From positions 434,001 to 498,000 of the forward strand of contig NZ_JABBGE010000008.1 of the NCBI RefSeq assembly GCF_012927245.1: a DNA stretch of 64,000 nt. Direction: 5' to 3'. The stretch comes from Streptomyces sp. R302 (lineage in GTDB: Bacteria; Actinomycetota; Actinomycetes; Streptomycetales; Streptomycetaceae). The translations under genes and the position numbers were made by a program. Of this stretch, positions 16,972-24,852 are shown in pieces (the first letter of the stretch is position 1; every line of letters begins with the position of its first letter). The notes beneath the pieces were generated by a model, which saw nothing but the letters and a program-made list of their open reading frames with translations, had not been told where the DNA came from and ran no database searches.

Positions 16972-17636
16972 CGCCGCAGTATGGCGCCTTCCGGTGACTC
17001 CGTGGCGACCTCGGCGCCGACGGCGTCCGGCTCGGGGACGGCGAAGAGGCGCAGGAAGAGCTGGGCGAGCGGACCGATCGACAGCGCGTAGAGGACCGTG
17101 CCGACGCCGACGGAGCCGCCGAGCAGGAAGCCGGTGGCGACGACCGTGACCTCGATCAGGGTGCGGATCAACCGGATCGAGCGCCCGGTGAGGCGGTGCA
17201 GACCGGTCATGAGGCCGTCGCGCGGCCCCGGACCGAAGCGGGCCGCGATGTAGAGACCGGTCGCCACCCCGTTCAGCGTGATACCGAGCACCAGCAGGGC
17301 GATGCGCGCGGGCAGCCCGTGGCCCTCGGGCAGCAGGGCCAGGGCGCCGTCCATCGCCGCGCCGATCACGAGGACGTTCGAGACCGTCCCCAGGCCCGGC
17401 CGCTGCCTCAGCGGGATCCACAGGAGCAGGACGAGGGCGCCGACGATCGTCAGGACGACGCCCATGGAGAGACCGGTGACCTCCGACAGGCCCTCGTGCA
17501 GCACGTTCCACGGCTCCAGACCGAGGCCGCTGCGGACGAGCATCGCCGAGCTCACGCCGTAGAGGACGAGACCCGCGTAGAGCTGGACGAGTCGGCGGGT
17601 GAGGTACCGGCCGCGCGGGCCGGAGGCGATCGACAT
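16968..17636 (-). CDS. YczE/YyaS/YitT-type membrane protein
   Basis: A 222-residue protein with about five hydrophobic helices. The opening LVQLYAGLVLYGVSSAMLVRSGLGLEPWNVLHEGL and the later RFGPGPRDGLMTGLH are features of the YczE family. Genes of this family are frequently divergent from a MocR-type GntR regulator, as here, suggesting that the regulator controls the transporter. The substrate is unknown. ATG 17636 is the first good start; the frame extends upstream without coding character. Confidence 0.85.
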   Translation of the reverse strand: MSIASGPRGRYLTRRLVQLYAGLVLYGVSSAMLVRSGLGLEPWNVLHEGLSEVTGLSMGVVLTIVGALVLLLWIPLRQRPGLGTVSNVLVIGAAMDGALALLPEGHGLPARIALLVLGITLNGVATGLYIAARFGPGPRDGLMTGLHRLTGRSIRLIRTLIEVTVVATGFLLGGSVGVGTVLYALSIGPLAQLFLRLFAVPEPDAVGAEVATESPEGAILRR

Positions 17637-17643
17637 GGGCGTG

Positions 17644-17717
17644 CCCCCTGTGGGTGGTGGTGACGGTGGATCGTGGCCCCCTGTGGTGCGGGTGGACCGA
17701 CCCATGACACTCTGTGG
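17644..17717. promoter_or_regulatory. Direct repeats (CCCTGTGG) in the MocR/YczE divergent promoter
   Basis: CCCCCTGTGG occurs at 17644-17653 and 17677-17686, and a near copy, CTCTGTGG, at 17710-17717. The repeats fall on one face of the helix roughly every three turns (33 and 31 bases). MocR regulators such as PdxR and GabR bind direct repeats, so this is a likely operator. Confidence 0.5.
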
Positions 17718-17769
17718 CGGGAGAACAGATGCCAACCATGGCCAATTCGAGGAAGGTGGACTGATTTCC

Positions 17770-19269
17770 ATGGCTCAGTGGACTTCGGCCGTCGGGGCCG
17801 CCCAGCTCGCCCGGCAGCTCCAGGCGCAGCAGCCCCGGCCCGCGGGCCCCGGCGCCCGGAAGCCGCCCGCCTACCGCGCCCTCGCCGACGGCATCCGCCT
17901 GCTCGTCCTGGAGGGGCGGGTGCCGGTCGCCGCCCGGCTGCCCGCCGAGCGCGAACTCGCCCTCGCCCTCACCGTCAGCCGCACCACCGTCGCCGCCGCC
18001 TACGAGGCGCTGCGCACCGAGGGCTTCCTGGAGTCCCGGCGCGGCGCCGGCAGCTGGACCGCCGTGCCGGCCGGCAACCCGCTGCCCGCGCGCGGCCTCG
18101 AACCGCTGCCGCCGGAGACCCTCGGCTCCCTCATCGACCTCGGCTGCGCCGCGCTGCCCGCCCCCGAGCCCTGGCTGACCCGCAGCGTCCAGGGCGCCCT
18201 GGAGGAACTGCCGCCGTACGCGCACACCCACGGCGACTACCCCGCCGGGCTCCCCACGCTGCGCGCCACGCTCGCCGAGCGCTACACCGCCCGGGGCATC
18301 CCGACGATGCCCGAGCAGATCATGGTCACCACCGGCGCCATGGGCGCCATGGACGCCATCTGCCACCTCTTCGCCGGACGCGGCGAGCGGATCGCCGTCG
18401 AGTCCCCCTCGTACGCGAACATCCTCCAGCTCATGCGGGAGGCGGGCGCCCGGCTGGTCCCCGTCGCCATGTCCGAGGGGCTCGGCAGCTGGGACCTGGG
18501 CAGCTGGCGCCAGGTGCTGCGCGAGGCCGCGCCCCGCCTCGCGTACGTGGTCGCCGACTTCCACAACCCGACCGGCGCCCTCGCCGACGAGGACCAGCGC
18601 CGGGGGCTCGTGGAGGCCGCCCGGGCGGCCGGCACCGTCCTGGTCGTCGACGAGACGATGACCGAGCTGTACCTCGACGACGACGTGGCGATGCCCCGGC
18701 CGGTCTGCGCCTTCGACCCGGCCGGCTCCACCGTCCTCACCGTGGGCTCGGCGAGCAAGGCGTTCTGGGCCGGGATGCGGATCGGCTGGGTCCGGGCCGC
18801 GCCCGACGTCATCCGCTCCCTCGTCGCCGCCCGCGCCTACGCCGACCTGGGCACCCCGGTCCTGGAGCAGCTCGGCGTCAACTGGCTGATGCGCACCGGC
18901 GGCTGGGAGCAGGCCGTCGACCTGCGCAGGGCGCAGGCGCGCGAGAACCGGGACGCGCTCGTCGCGGCGGTCCGCAGGGAGCTGCCGGAGTGGGAGTTCG
19001 AGGTGCCGCAGGGCGGTCTGACGCTCTGGGTGCGCACCGGCGGGCTCTCCGGCTCCCGGGTGGCGGAGGCGGGCGAACGGGTCGGCGTCCGCGTTCCCTC
19101 CGGGCCCCGCTTCGGCGTCGACGGTGCCTTCGAGGGGTACGTCCGGCTGCCGTTCACCGTCGGCGGACCGGTCGCCGAGGAGGCCGCCGTCCGGCTGGCC
19201 GCCGCGGCCCGGCTGGTCGAGTCCGGACTCGGCGGGGGAGCGGAGCCGCTCAGGACCTTCGTGGCCTGA
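17770..19269 (+). CDS. MocR-family (GntR/aminotransferase) regulator
   Basis: A 499-residue regulator: winged helix at residues ~35-105 (LPAERELALALTVSRTTVAAAYEALR) joined to a fold-type I aminotransferase-like domain. The PLP-lysine site is VGSASKAFWAGMRIGW, preceded by the pocket elements ADFHNPTG and VVDETMTELYL. Such proteins sense PLP or amino-acid adducts. The start ATG 17770 has GAGGAAGG about 14 bases upstream and the conserved opening MAQWTSAVGAAQL. It diverges from the YczE-type membrane gene and probably regulates it. The orthologue position in S. coelicolor is SCO1417. Confidence 0.9.
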   Translation: MAQWTSAVGAAQLARQLQAQQPRPAGPGARKPPAYRALADGIRLLVLEGRVPVAARLPAERELALALTVSRTTVAAAYEALRTEGFLESRRGAGSWTAVPAGNPLPARGLEPLPPETLGSLIDLGCAALPAPEPWLTRSVQGALEELPPYAHTHGDYPAGLPTLRATLAERYTARGIPTMPEQIMVTTGAMGAMDAICHLFAGRGERIAVESPSYANILQLMREAGARLVPVAMSEGLGSWDLGSWRQVLREAAPRLAYVVADFHNPTGALADEDQRRGLVEAARAAGTVLVVDETMTELYLDDDVAMPRPVCAFDPAGSTVLTVGSASKAFWAGMRIGWVRAAPDVIRSLVAARAYADLGTPVLEQLGVNWLMRTGGWEQAVDLRRAQARENRDALVAAVRRELPEWEFEVPQGGLTLWVRTGGLSGSRVAEAGERVGVRVPSGPRFGVDGAFEGYVRLPFTVGGPVAEEAAVRLAAAARLVESGLGGGAEPLRTFVA

Positions 19270-19284
19270 GCGCGGCCGGAGCAC

Positions 19285-19413
19285 GGGTCCGTCTCCACGC
19301 GCGCGTGGAGACGGACCCGGGCACGCGTGCGTGGAGACCGTCTTCGGGCACGCGCGCGTGGAGACGGCGAAGGCCGGTGCGGACCTGGGGTCCGTACCGG
19401 CCTTCGCCGTCTC
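19285..19413. terminator. Two strong hairpins between convergent mocR and sffA
   Basis: First hairpin: 19285-19300 with 19303-19318 (16 bp). Second: 19361-19378 with 19396-19413 (18 bp) plus an inner GGACC/GGTCC extension. Part of the first arm (GTGGAGACSG) recurs at 19330 and 19357, so the block seems built by duplication. It would stop transcription from both sides. Confidence 0.8.
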
Positions 19414-19428
19414 CCGCTTCCGGCGGGG

Positions 19429-21030
19429 TCAGCCCTCCGCGGGGACCGGGGTGTGGCGGGGGAAGGGGCCGGGGTTCGGTTCGGCCGCCGCCTCCGGGAC
19501 CTTCTCCAGGGCCACCGTGGCCGCCGCCCGCCGCTCCGGCAGCAGGTCGAGGACGGCCTGCCGGTCGGTGTCGCCGACGGCGTCGTCGTACGGGTCGGGC
19601 GTGGCCGGCACCTGGAGGCGGAGGACCGGGCCGGTGCCGAGGCGGGCGTAGCCGCGGCCCGGCGGGACCTGCGGGGTCGGCGTGGTGTGCGGCGCGGCGC
19701 CGAGCACCGAGGCGATCTGCTCGGGGGAGGCGGGGCCGAGGACCACGCGGGCGCGGGTGTGCGCGCGTACCCCCTCGTGGAGCGCGTCGGCGGTGTCGAA
19801 CTGCTCCGCCACCACCACCGTCACCTGGGCCGCCCGCCCGTGCCGCAGCGGCACCTGGAGCAGTTCCTGGGGGTCGGGCCGGCCCTCGGTGGCGGCCAGA
19901 TGGCCGAGGACGCCGGGGCGGTCGAGGAGGATCCACAGCGGGCGGCGGGTGTCCGCCGGGGCGGGGTGACCGGCCTGCCGGGCGCGGTTGGCCGAGATCA
20001 GCCGCCGCTCGGTCTCGTGGGAGGCCCATTCCAGGCTCTCCAGGGCGCCGGACAGCTCGCTCTCGACGCCGAGGACGCCGTCGCGGCCGACCAGGCAGGC
20101 GTACTCGCCGGCACCGGCCCCGTCCACGATCAGCACGTCACCGTGAGGGAGGGCCTGGAGCGCCAGGGAGCGCAGCAGGGAGGTGGTGCCGCTGCCGGGC
20201 TGGCCGACGGCGAGCAGGTGCGGTTCGGTGGAGCGCGGGCCGGTGCGCCAGACGACGGCCGGCGCGTCCTCGGAGCCGTCCGCCGAGACGACCGGCACGG
20301 TCCGCTGCACGGCGTCGGCGTCGGTGAAGCCGAGGACGGTCTCGCCGGGGGCGGTGACGAACCGCTGGGCGGCGATGGTGGTCGGGAGGGCGGACAGCAC
20401 GTGCATGACGAGCCGGTTGCCCTCCTCGTCCCAGTCGAAGAGGTACTCGCGGCCGCGCCCCGACTTGGCGTGCAGGAGCTGCTCGATGCGGGCGCGCGAG
20501 GCGGCCTCGCCGTCGGTGAAGTACGGCGGGTAGGAGATCCGCAGCCGCGTCAGGCGGCCGCTGTCGTCGAAGGCGTGGTCGCCGAAGGCCCGGGCCCAGT
20601 CGCCGCCGTGGACGAAGAGCGGGTCGGGGTCCTCGGGGACGGAGAAGTACGGCACCAGGGCCTCGTAGAGCCCCTTCAGCCGGGCCGCCTCCGCCTCGTC
20701 GGGGCCGGTCTTCACGACCGGTTTCTCACGCCCCTTCCACGCGGCGGCGCCCATGAGCGCGACGAGCGCGAGCAGCGGCCCGTACGGCACGAGGGCGACG
20801 ACCAGGACGCAGGCCGCGACCAGGAACAGCGTGGGACCGCGCCGTTCCTTGGGGGTCGCGGCCCACTTGGCGCGCGCGGTCGCGGCCAGTTTCCGCAGAC
20901 CTCGGGAGACCGTGATCAGCGGGTGGAGCACGTCGGTGGCGCTGTCGGCGGCCGACCGCGCGATCTCTCGGCCGCGCGCGAGCTGCGCGCCGCCGTTGCT
21001 CAGAATGCGGGGGAGTGGTCGCCGGGACAC
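19429..21030 (-). CDS. sffA: SffA, FtsK/SpoIIIE-like protein of sporulation septa
   Basis: A 533-residue protein whose order and size match SffA (SCO1416), a SpoIIIE/FtsK-like protein recruited to sporulation septa by SmeA and linked to spore DNA segregation. Residues ~67-97 are two closely spaced membrane helices. The ATPase core follows at ~265-470. The Walker A position reads GQPGSGTTS (276-284), with Thr where the invariant Lys of GxxxxGK[ST] is expected, and the Walker B strand is LWILLDR (Asp370 followed by Arg). ATP hydrolysis may therefore be weak or absent. GTG 21030 follows AGGAG. It is transcribed after smeA, 37 bases downstream. Confidence 0.85.
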   Translation of the reverse strand: MSRRPLPRILSNGGAQLARGREIARSAADSATDVLHPLITVSRGLRKLAATARAKWAATPKERRGPTLFLVAACVLVVALVPYGPLLALVALMGAAAWKGREKPVVKTGPDEAEAARLKGLYEALVPYFSVPEDPDPLFVHGGDWARAFGDHAFDDSGRLTRLRISYPPYFTDGEAASRARIEQLLHAKSGRGREYLFDWDEEGNRLVMHVLSALPTTIAAQRFVTAPGETVLGFTDADAVQRTVPVVSADGSEDAPAVVWRTGPRSTEPHLLAVGQPGSGTTSLLRSLALQALPHGDVLIVDGAGAGEYACLVGRDGVLGVESELSGALESLEWASHETERRLISANRARQAGHPAPADTRRPLWILLDRPGVLGHLAATEGRPDPQELLQVPLRHGRAAQVTVVVAEQFDTADALHEGVRAHTRARVVLGPASPEQIASVLGAAPHTTPTPQVPPGRGYARLGTGPVLRLQVPATPDPYDDAVGDTDRQAVLDLLPERRAAATVALEKVPEAAAEPNPGPFPRHTPVPAEG

Positions 21031-21067
21031 GTCGTACTCCTGGAGTGGTGGAAGGGGGTGAGTGGCG

Positions 21068-21262
21068 TCAGAACTTGATTCCGCCCAGCAGGCCGGCCAG
21101 GCTCTGGCCGCCCGCGGTGATGCTCGGTGCGATGGCGGTGCCCGCCAGATAGAAGCCGAAGAGCGCGCAGACGAGGGCGTGCGAGGCCTTGAGGCCGTCC
21201 TTCTTGAAGAACAGGAAGCAGATGATGCCGAGCAGGACCACGCCTGAGATGGACAGGATCAT
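21068..21262 (-). CDS. smeA: SmeA, small sporulation membrane protein
   Basis: A 64-residue protein with two membrane segments: residues ~3-19 (LSISGVVLLGIICFLFF) and ~28-48, joined by a short basic loop (KKDGLK), and a Gly-rich C-terminus. Position next to sffA and size fit SmeA (SCO1415), which targets SffA to septa and affects spore wall and chromosome segregation. ATG 21262 is preceded by AGGAG at a spacing of eight to nine bases. smeA expression in S. coelicolor is developmental. Confidence 0.88.
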   Translation of the reverse strand: MILSISGVVLLGIICFLFFKKDGLKASHALVCALFGFYLAGTAIAPSITAGGQSLAGLLGGIKF

Positions 21263-21615
21263 TGGGTGTTCTCCTGGTTGAGGGGACAGTCACGATGAGT
21301 CCTTCCAGGTTCACGGCAAGTATCTATGTGACTAAAGGTGCATTCAGGTGAATGGCGGGCGTTTTCACTTGACCGGCGGACGGTGATCGCCGTCCCGGGT
21401 GGCGAAACCGTCGAAGTGGGGTAAGGGAGCGACGAGAGGCGGAGGTCACGGGGGGTGGACGCCGTGATCCTTGCCTCGGCCGGACGCGGTCATGTCACCG
21501 CGCGGGCAGTACCCTGTCGATTCACTCGTACGGCCGCGCTTGCCGTGCGCAGGTCAAGGGCAGGCGATACCGGGCGGCACGCGCGCGGTACGCGGTCGGA
21601 GCACGGAAGGCGGTT
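21263..21615. other. Divergent promoter region of smeA and the ankyrin gene
   Basis: 353 bases with no gene. On the minus strand a TAGATAC-like -10 box lies near 21322-21328, suitable for smeA. The perfect palindrome at 21342 lies just upstream of it. Towards the ankyrin gene I see only GC-rich sequence with no clear promoter. Confidence 0.4.
21342..21355. promoter_or_regulatory. Palindrome CATTCA-GG-TGAATG upstream of smeA
   Basis: A 6-2-6 inverted repeat in unusually AT-rich sequence, about 80 bases before the smeA start and close to its likely -35 region. It could be an operator for a developmental regulator; I cannot assign which. Confidence 0.4.
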
Positions 21616-22014
21616 GTGAACATGAGCGAGACCCCGGACCCCGAGGTCGTCGAGCTGGCGTCGAAGGTCTTCGACCTGGCGCGCACCGGCGACGCGGCGG
21701 CCCTCGCCGCCTGCCTCGACGCGGGCGTCCCCGCGAACCTCACCAACGACCGGGGCGACACCCTCGTCATGCTCGCCGCCTACCACGGCCACGCCGACGC
21801 CGTCACGGCCCTCCTGGAGCGCGGAGCCGACGCCGACCGCGCCAACGACCGCGGCCAGACCCCGCTCGCCGGAGCCGTCTTCAAGGGCGCCGACGCCGTC
21901 ATCCGCGCCCTCCTCGCCGGCGGCGCGAATCCGGAGTCCGGGACTCCGTCCGCCCTGGACACCGCACGCATGTTCGGCAAGACCGAACTCCTGGAGCTCT
22001 TCACCACCAGGTGA
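21616..22014 (+). CDS. Ankyrin-repeat protein
   Basis: A 132-residue protein made almost entirely of ankyrin repeats: ARTGDAAALAACLDAGVPANLTNDRGDTLVMLAAYHGHADAV is one full and one partial unit, followed by TALLERGADADRANDRGQTPLAGAVFKG and a last degenerate unit. There is no signal peptide or membrane helix, so it is a cytoplasmic protein-binding scaffold with unknown partner. GTG 21616 is chosen since CGGAAGG lies six bases upstream; ATG 21622 is the alternative. Confidence 0.8.
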   Translation: MNMSETPDPEVVELASKVFDLARTGDAAALAACLDAGVPANLTNDRGDTLVMLAAYHGHADAVTALLERGADADRANDRGQTPLAGAVFKGADAVIRALLAGGANPESGTPSALDTARMFGKTELLELFTTR

Positions 22015-22135
22015 ACGCGGCCTGAACCCCAGGTGGGAACGGGTCCGTAAATGTGGTCGCGACCGTGCGGACGGTCGGTCATCATGACGACAAGCCCGGC
22101 CGTCCGACCGGGCCACGGACGAGAGGCAGAGGAAG

Positions 22136-22198
22136 ATGAGCAGCGCGCACAAGCGACGTACGACGGACGGCCCGACATGTTGTCCCACGGCCTACTAG
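22136..22198 (+). CDS. Possible 20-residue peptide with CCPTAY end
   Basis: A tiny frame, MSSAHKRRTTDGPTCCPTAY, preceded by AGAGGAAG directly before the ATG. It has a basic N-terminal half and an adjacent Cys pair. It lies 89 bases before the HEAT-repeat gene and could be a leader peptide or an independent small protein. The length is too short for composition tests, so it may be chance. Confidence 0.35.
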   Translation: MSSAHKRRTTDGPTCCPTAY

Positions 22199-22287
22199 GC
22201 CGGGCTCCGCGCGGACGGGCCCTGTGCCCGATCCCGGCCACCCCGGTCCACCCGTCGTGACGACAGCTTGATGTGAGGCGTCTTCCC

Positions 22288-23784
22288 ATGTTCGAACCAG
22301 CCATAGCGCCGAGCGGCACCCTGCTCGGCCTGCTGCAGAGGGGCCGCGGCGACGGCACCCTGCACGCCCTCGCCGCACCACGCGCCGAGGCCCTCGCCGC
22401 CCTCGACCACTGCGTGCTCGCCGACCCGCGCCACGACTGGCGGGTCGAGAACCGCTCCCTCTACTACGCCCGGCTCTACCTCGACCTCCACGGAGGCCTG
22501 GAGGCCATCGAGGCGCACCTCTTCGCGCCCGAGGACCACCTCGACCCCGAGGAGCAGCGCACCGGCCTCGCCCTCGCCGTCCTCGGCCACCTGGCCTCCT
22601 ACGGACGCCACGACGCCCTGCTGCTCCTCCGGCGCTACGCGGCCACCGGCGCCAACTGGGCCTGGGCCCTCGACGAGCTCGCCCTGCGCGACGACGACGC
22701 CGGACTGCGCTCGCTCGCCGAGCCCGTCCTCGCCCGCTTCCCGCAGGACGAGGCCGGCGACACCGCGCTCGCCGGCACCGTCCGCGACGCCTTCGAGCCC
22801 CGCCCCTGGCGCCTGTGGGCCGAGGACCAGCGCGACGCCGTCGGCGCCCGCGTCCGCGCCGCCCAGGAACACGGCTCCTTCGACCGCTGGCAGCGGCAGC
22901 TGCGCCCCACCGGGCCCCGCCCCGGCTGGAGCGTCCGCGCCGTCCTCGACTGGGCCCAGGAGGGGTACGAGCGCGGCGCCGACCTCGCCGGCCCCGCCGC
23001 CCGCTGCCTGTCCGCCGTGGCAGGCCCCGAGGACCGCCCCGAGCTGCTGGCCGCCGCCCGCTCGGGCGCCCCCGGCGCGCGCGCCGCCGCCCTGCACCAC
23101 CTGGCCGCCACCCGGGACCCCGCCGTCCTCGACCTCGTCGAGGCCGCCGCCGACGCCGTACACCCCCTCGATACGGCCGCCGGCACCGCACCCGGACAGA
23201 CCGGTCCCTACGCCGACGTGCCCGGAGCCGTCGACCGCGAGGCGCTGGCCGTCGCCCGGGCCGCCGTCACCGCCTACCTCCGCATGTGCGGCGAGGACGC
23301 GGTCGCCCGCGCCCGCGCCTGGATCCACCGCACCGACCCCCTCGGCGCCGCCGCCGGCGAGACCCTCGCCGCGCGCGGCGAGCCACGGGACGCCGGGCTC
23401 GTCCTCGGCGCCCTGCGCACCGCCATCCGCACCGGCGGGCCCGACGCGGCCGCCCTCGGCGTCCTCGTCGACGGCGCCGGCCGCCTCGGCATCGCCTGCG
23501 CGGCACCCGTGCTGCGCCACGTCTACCGGGAGACGGCCTCCTCCCAACTGCGCGGCCGCACGGCCCGCGCCCTCGCGGCCACCGACCCCTGCTTCGCCAG
23601 CGGCTTCGCCGTCGAGTGCCTCTGGGACTGCGAGGAGACCACCCGCGAGATCGCGGCCCAGCACGCGGAGACGGCCGACGCGCGCGTGGCCGAGCGATTG
23701 CGCCGCCTCGCCGCCGACCCGGCCGAAGAGGTCGAGGTCCAGACGGCGGTCCGCAACCGCATCGGCCCCGACCTCCAGGTCTAG
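22288..23784 (+). CDS. HEAT-repeat protein
   Basis: A 498-residue all-helical protein. From about residue 215 onward helical pairs of 30-40 residues recur (ARSGAPGARAAALHHLAATRDPAVLDLVEAA, GALRTAIRTGGPDAAALGVLVDGAGRLG, RGRTARALAATDPCFASGFAVECLWD), the pattern of HEAT repeats. The N-terminal ~200 residues are also helical with conserved YYARLYLDLHGG and NWAWALDELA. No catalytic motif is seen; a scaffold role is likely. The start is taken at ATG 22288 with GAGG nine bases upstream. Similar proteins occur in many streptomycetes without assigned function. Confidence 0.65.
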   Translation: MFEPAIAPSGTLLGLLQRGRGDGTLHALAAPRAEALAALDHCVLADPRHDWRVENRSLYYARLYLDLHGGLEAIEAHLFAPEDHLDPEEQRTGLALAVLGHLASYGRHDALLLLRRYAATGANWAWALDELALRDDDAGLRSLAEPVLARFPQDEAGDTALAGTVRDAFEPRPWRLWAEDQRDAVGARVRAAQEHGSFDRWQRQLRPTGPRPGWSVRAVLDWAQEGYERGADLAGPAARCLSAVAGPEDRPELLAAARSGAPGARAAALHHLAATRDPAVLDLVEAAADAVHPLDTAAGTAPGQTGPYADVPGAVDREALAVARAAVTAYLRMCGEDAVARARAWIHRTDPLGAAAGETLAARGEPRDAGLVLGALRTAIRTGGPDAAALGVLVDGAGRLGIACAAPVLRHVYRETASSQLRGRTARALAATDPCFASGFAVECLWDCEETTREIAAQHAETADARVAERLRRLAADPAEEVEVQTAVRNRIGPDLQV

Positions 23785-24136
23785 GGCCTGTCCGGCGGAT
23801 CACGGACGGGGCCGCGACGCCTGGCACGGCACCTCGCCGCGTTGCCGAGACGCCCCCATAGCTCTGCTATCGAGGTGCTCCGGTGCCTTGCGATGCACCG
23901 CCCCGGGGCGGCGCGGCCCCCGGCGAGACCCGCCGAGCGTGGCCCCGCCCCGGGGACGGAAGCCGTCGGGTACCCGTCCCGAGTGGCGTACGGCACCGGC
24001 ATGCGGCAGTGCGTACGGCCCCGGGGCCCGCGGTCGCGCGGGCCGGGCGGGCCGGGCGGGAAAAGCTCACGGGACGTTCCCCCGGTGTCCAGATCCACGT
24101 CGGCGGGGACACGTCGGGCGCGACGAGAACACCCGT
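23785..24136. other. Intergenic region with dispersed-repeat-like element
   Basis: 352 non-coding bases. The left third is the palindromic element described at 23787. The remainder is very GC-rich with short inverted repeats (CCCCGGGGC near 23901, GCCCGC/GCGGGC near 24030), and no reading frame has proper third-position bias. Confidence 0.5.
23787..23905. repeat. REP-like extragenic palindromic element
   Basis: Begins with GCCTGTCCGGCGGATCA and centres on ATAGC-TCT-GCTAT (23858-23870), with imperfect flanking arms (TCGCCGCGTTGCC on the left, GGTGCCTTGCGA on the right). I recall closely similar stretches in intergenic regions of other Streptomyces, so it is probably a dispersed, non-coding family. 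A database search is needed to confirm this. Confidence 0.5.
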
Positions 24137-24475
24137 ATGCGTGTCGTCATCGTCACCGAATCCTTCCCCCCTGACATCAACGGTGTGGCGCACTGCGCCC
24201 TGCAGACCGCGCGCCACCTCGTCCGCCGGGGCCACCAGCCCCTGGTGATCGCCCCCGCCGTCCCCGACCCCGCCGCCGACGCAGACGCGCCGTGCCCCGT
24301 GGTGCGCGTCCCCTCCCTGCCCCTGCCCGGCTACGCCCAGGTCCGCGTCGCCCTCCCCAGCCGCCGTGTCGCCGCCGCCCTCGCGGCCCACCGCGCCGAC
24401 CTCGTCCACCTCGCCGGCCCCTTCGTCCTCGGCGTCCGCGCCATGGCCGCCGCCACCCGCCTCCGGGTGCCGTCC
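24137..24475 (+). pseudogene. 5' fragment of a GT4 glycosyltransferase gene
   Basis: The first 112 codons read as a GT-B, family 4 glycosyltransferase N-terminal domain (MRVVIVTESFPPDINGVAH, then QTARHLVRRGHQPLVIAPA and LVHLAGPFVLGVRAMAAATRLRVPS). Intact members are about 370-400 residues, and the C-terminal donor-binding domain is missing. At about 24469-24475 the sequence switches to the end of a different gene in another frame. Read on, the glycosyltransferase frame becomes low-complexity Arg/Pro/Ser sequence. The remnant is probably non-functional. Confidence 0.75.
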
Positions 24476-24852
24476 ACGTCCACCTCGCCGACCCGACCTG
24501 GACCGAGGACCGGCGGCTGTGGAGCGCCGACCGGCTCCATCCGGGCGAGCGCGGCCACCGCGCGGTCGCCGGGGCCTTCCACCGGGTCCTGGCGGAGCGC
24601 GGGCTCGCCCGGGGGCCCGCGCCCTCGCCGGAGGCGTCCGAGCCGCCGCCCACCCGCGCCGCGACCGCCCGGTGGCTCGCCACGGCCGGGACGGGCTGGG
24701 TGCTGCGCCGCAGCCGCGACCTGCTGCCGCAGCTGCTGCTGCTCGCGGGCGAGGAACTGCCCCACCGGACGGACGGCGCCGGCGGCGGAGCCCTCGACGC
24801 GCGTGCCGCGACCGCCCTCGCCGAGGCACTCGCGGCCACAATGGGGGAATGA
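24469..24852 (+). pseudogene. 3' fragment of an SGNH/GDSL hydrolase gene
   Basis: From about 24472 the frame encodes VHVHLADPTWTEDRRLWSADRLHPGERGHRAVAGAFH, the catalytic Asp-x-x-His end of an SGNH hydrolase (DRLHP), then the C-terminal tail (WLATAGTGWVLRRSRDLLPQLLLL). The N-terminal block with the catalytic Ser and the oxyanion residues is absent. It is joined, out of frame, to the glycosyltransferase fragment. Its stop overlaps the start of the oxoprolinase gene (ATGA), showing that this end is native. Confidence 0.75.
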
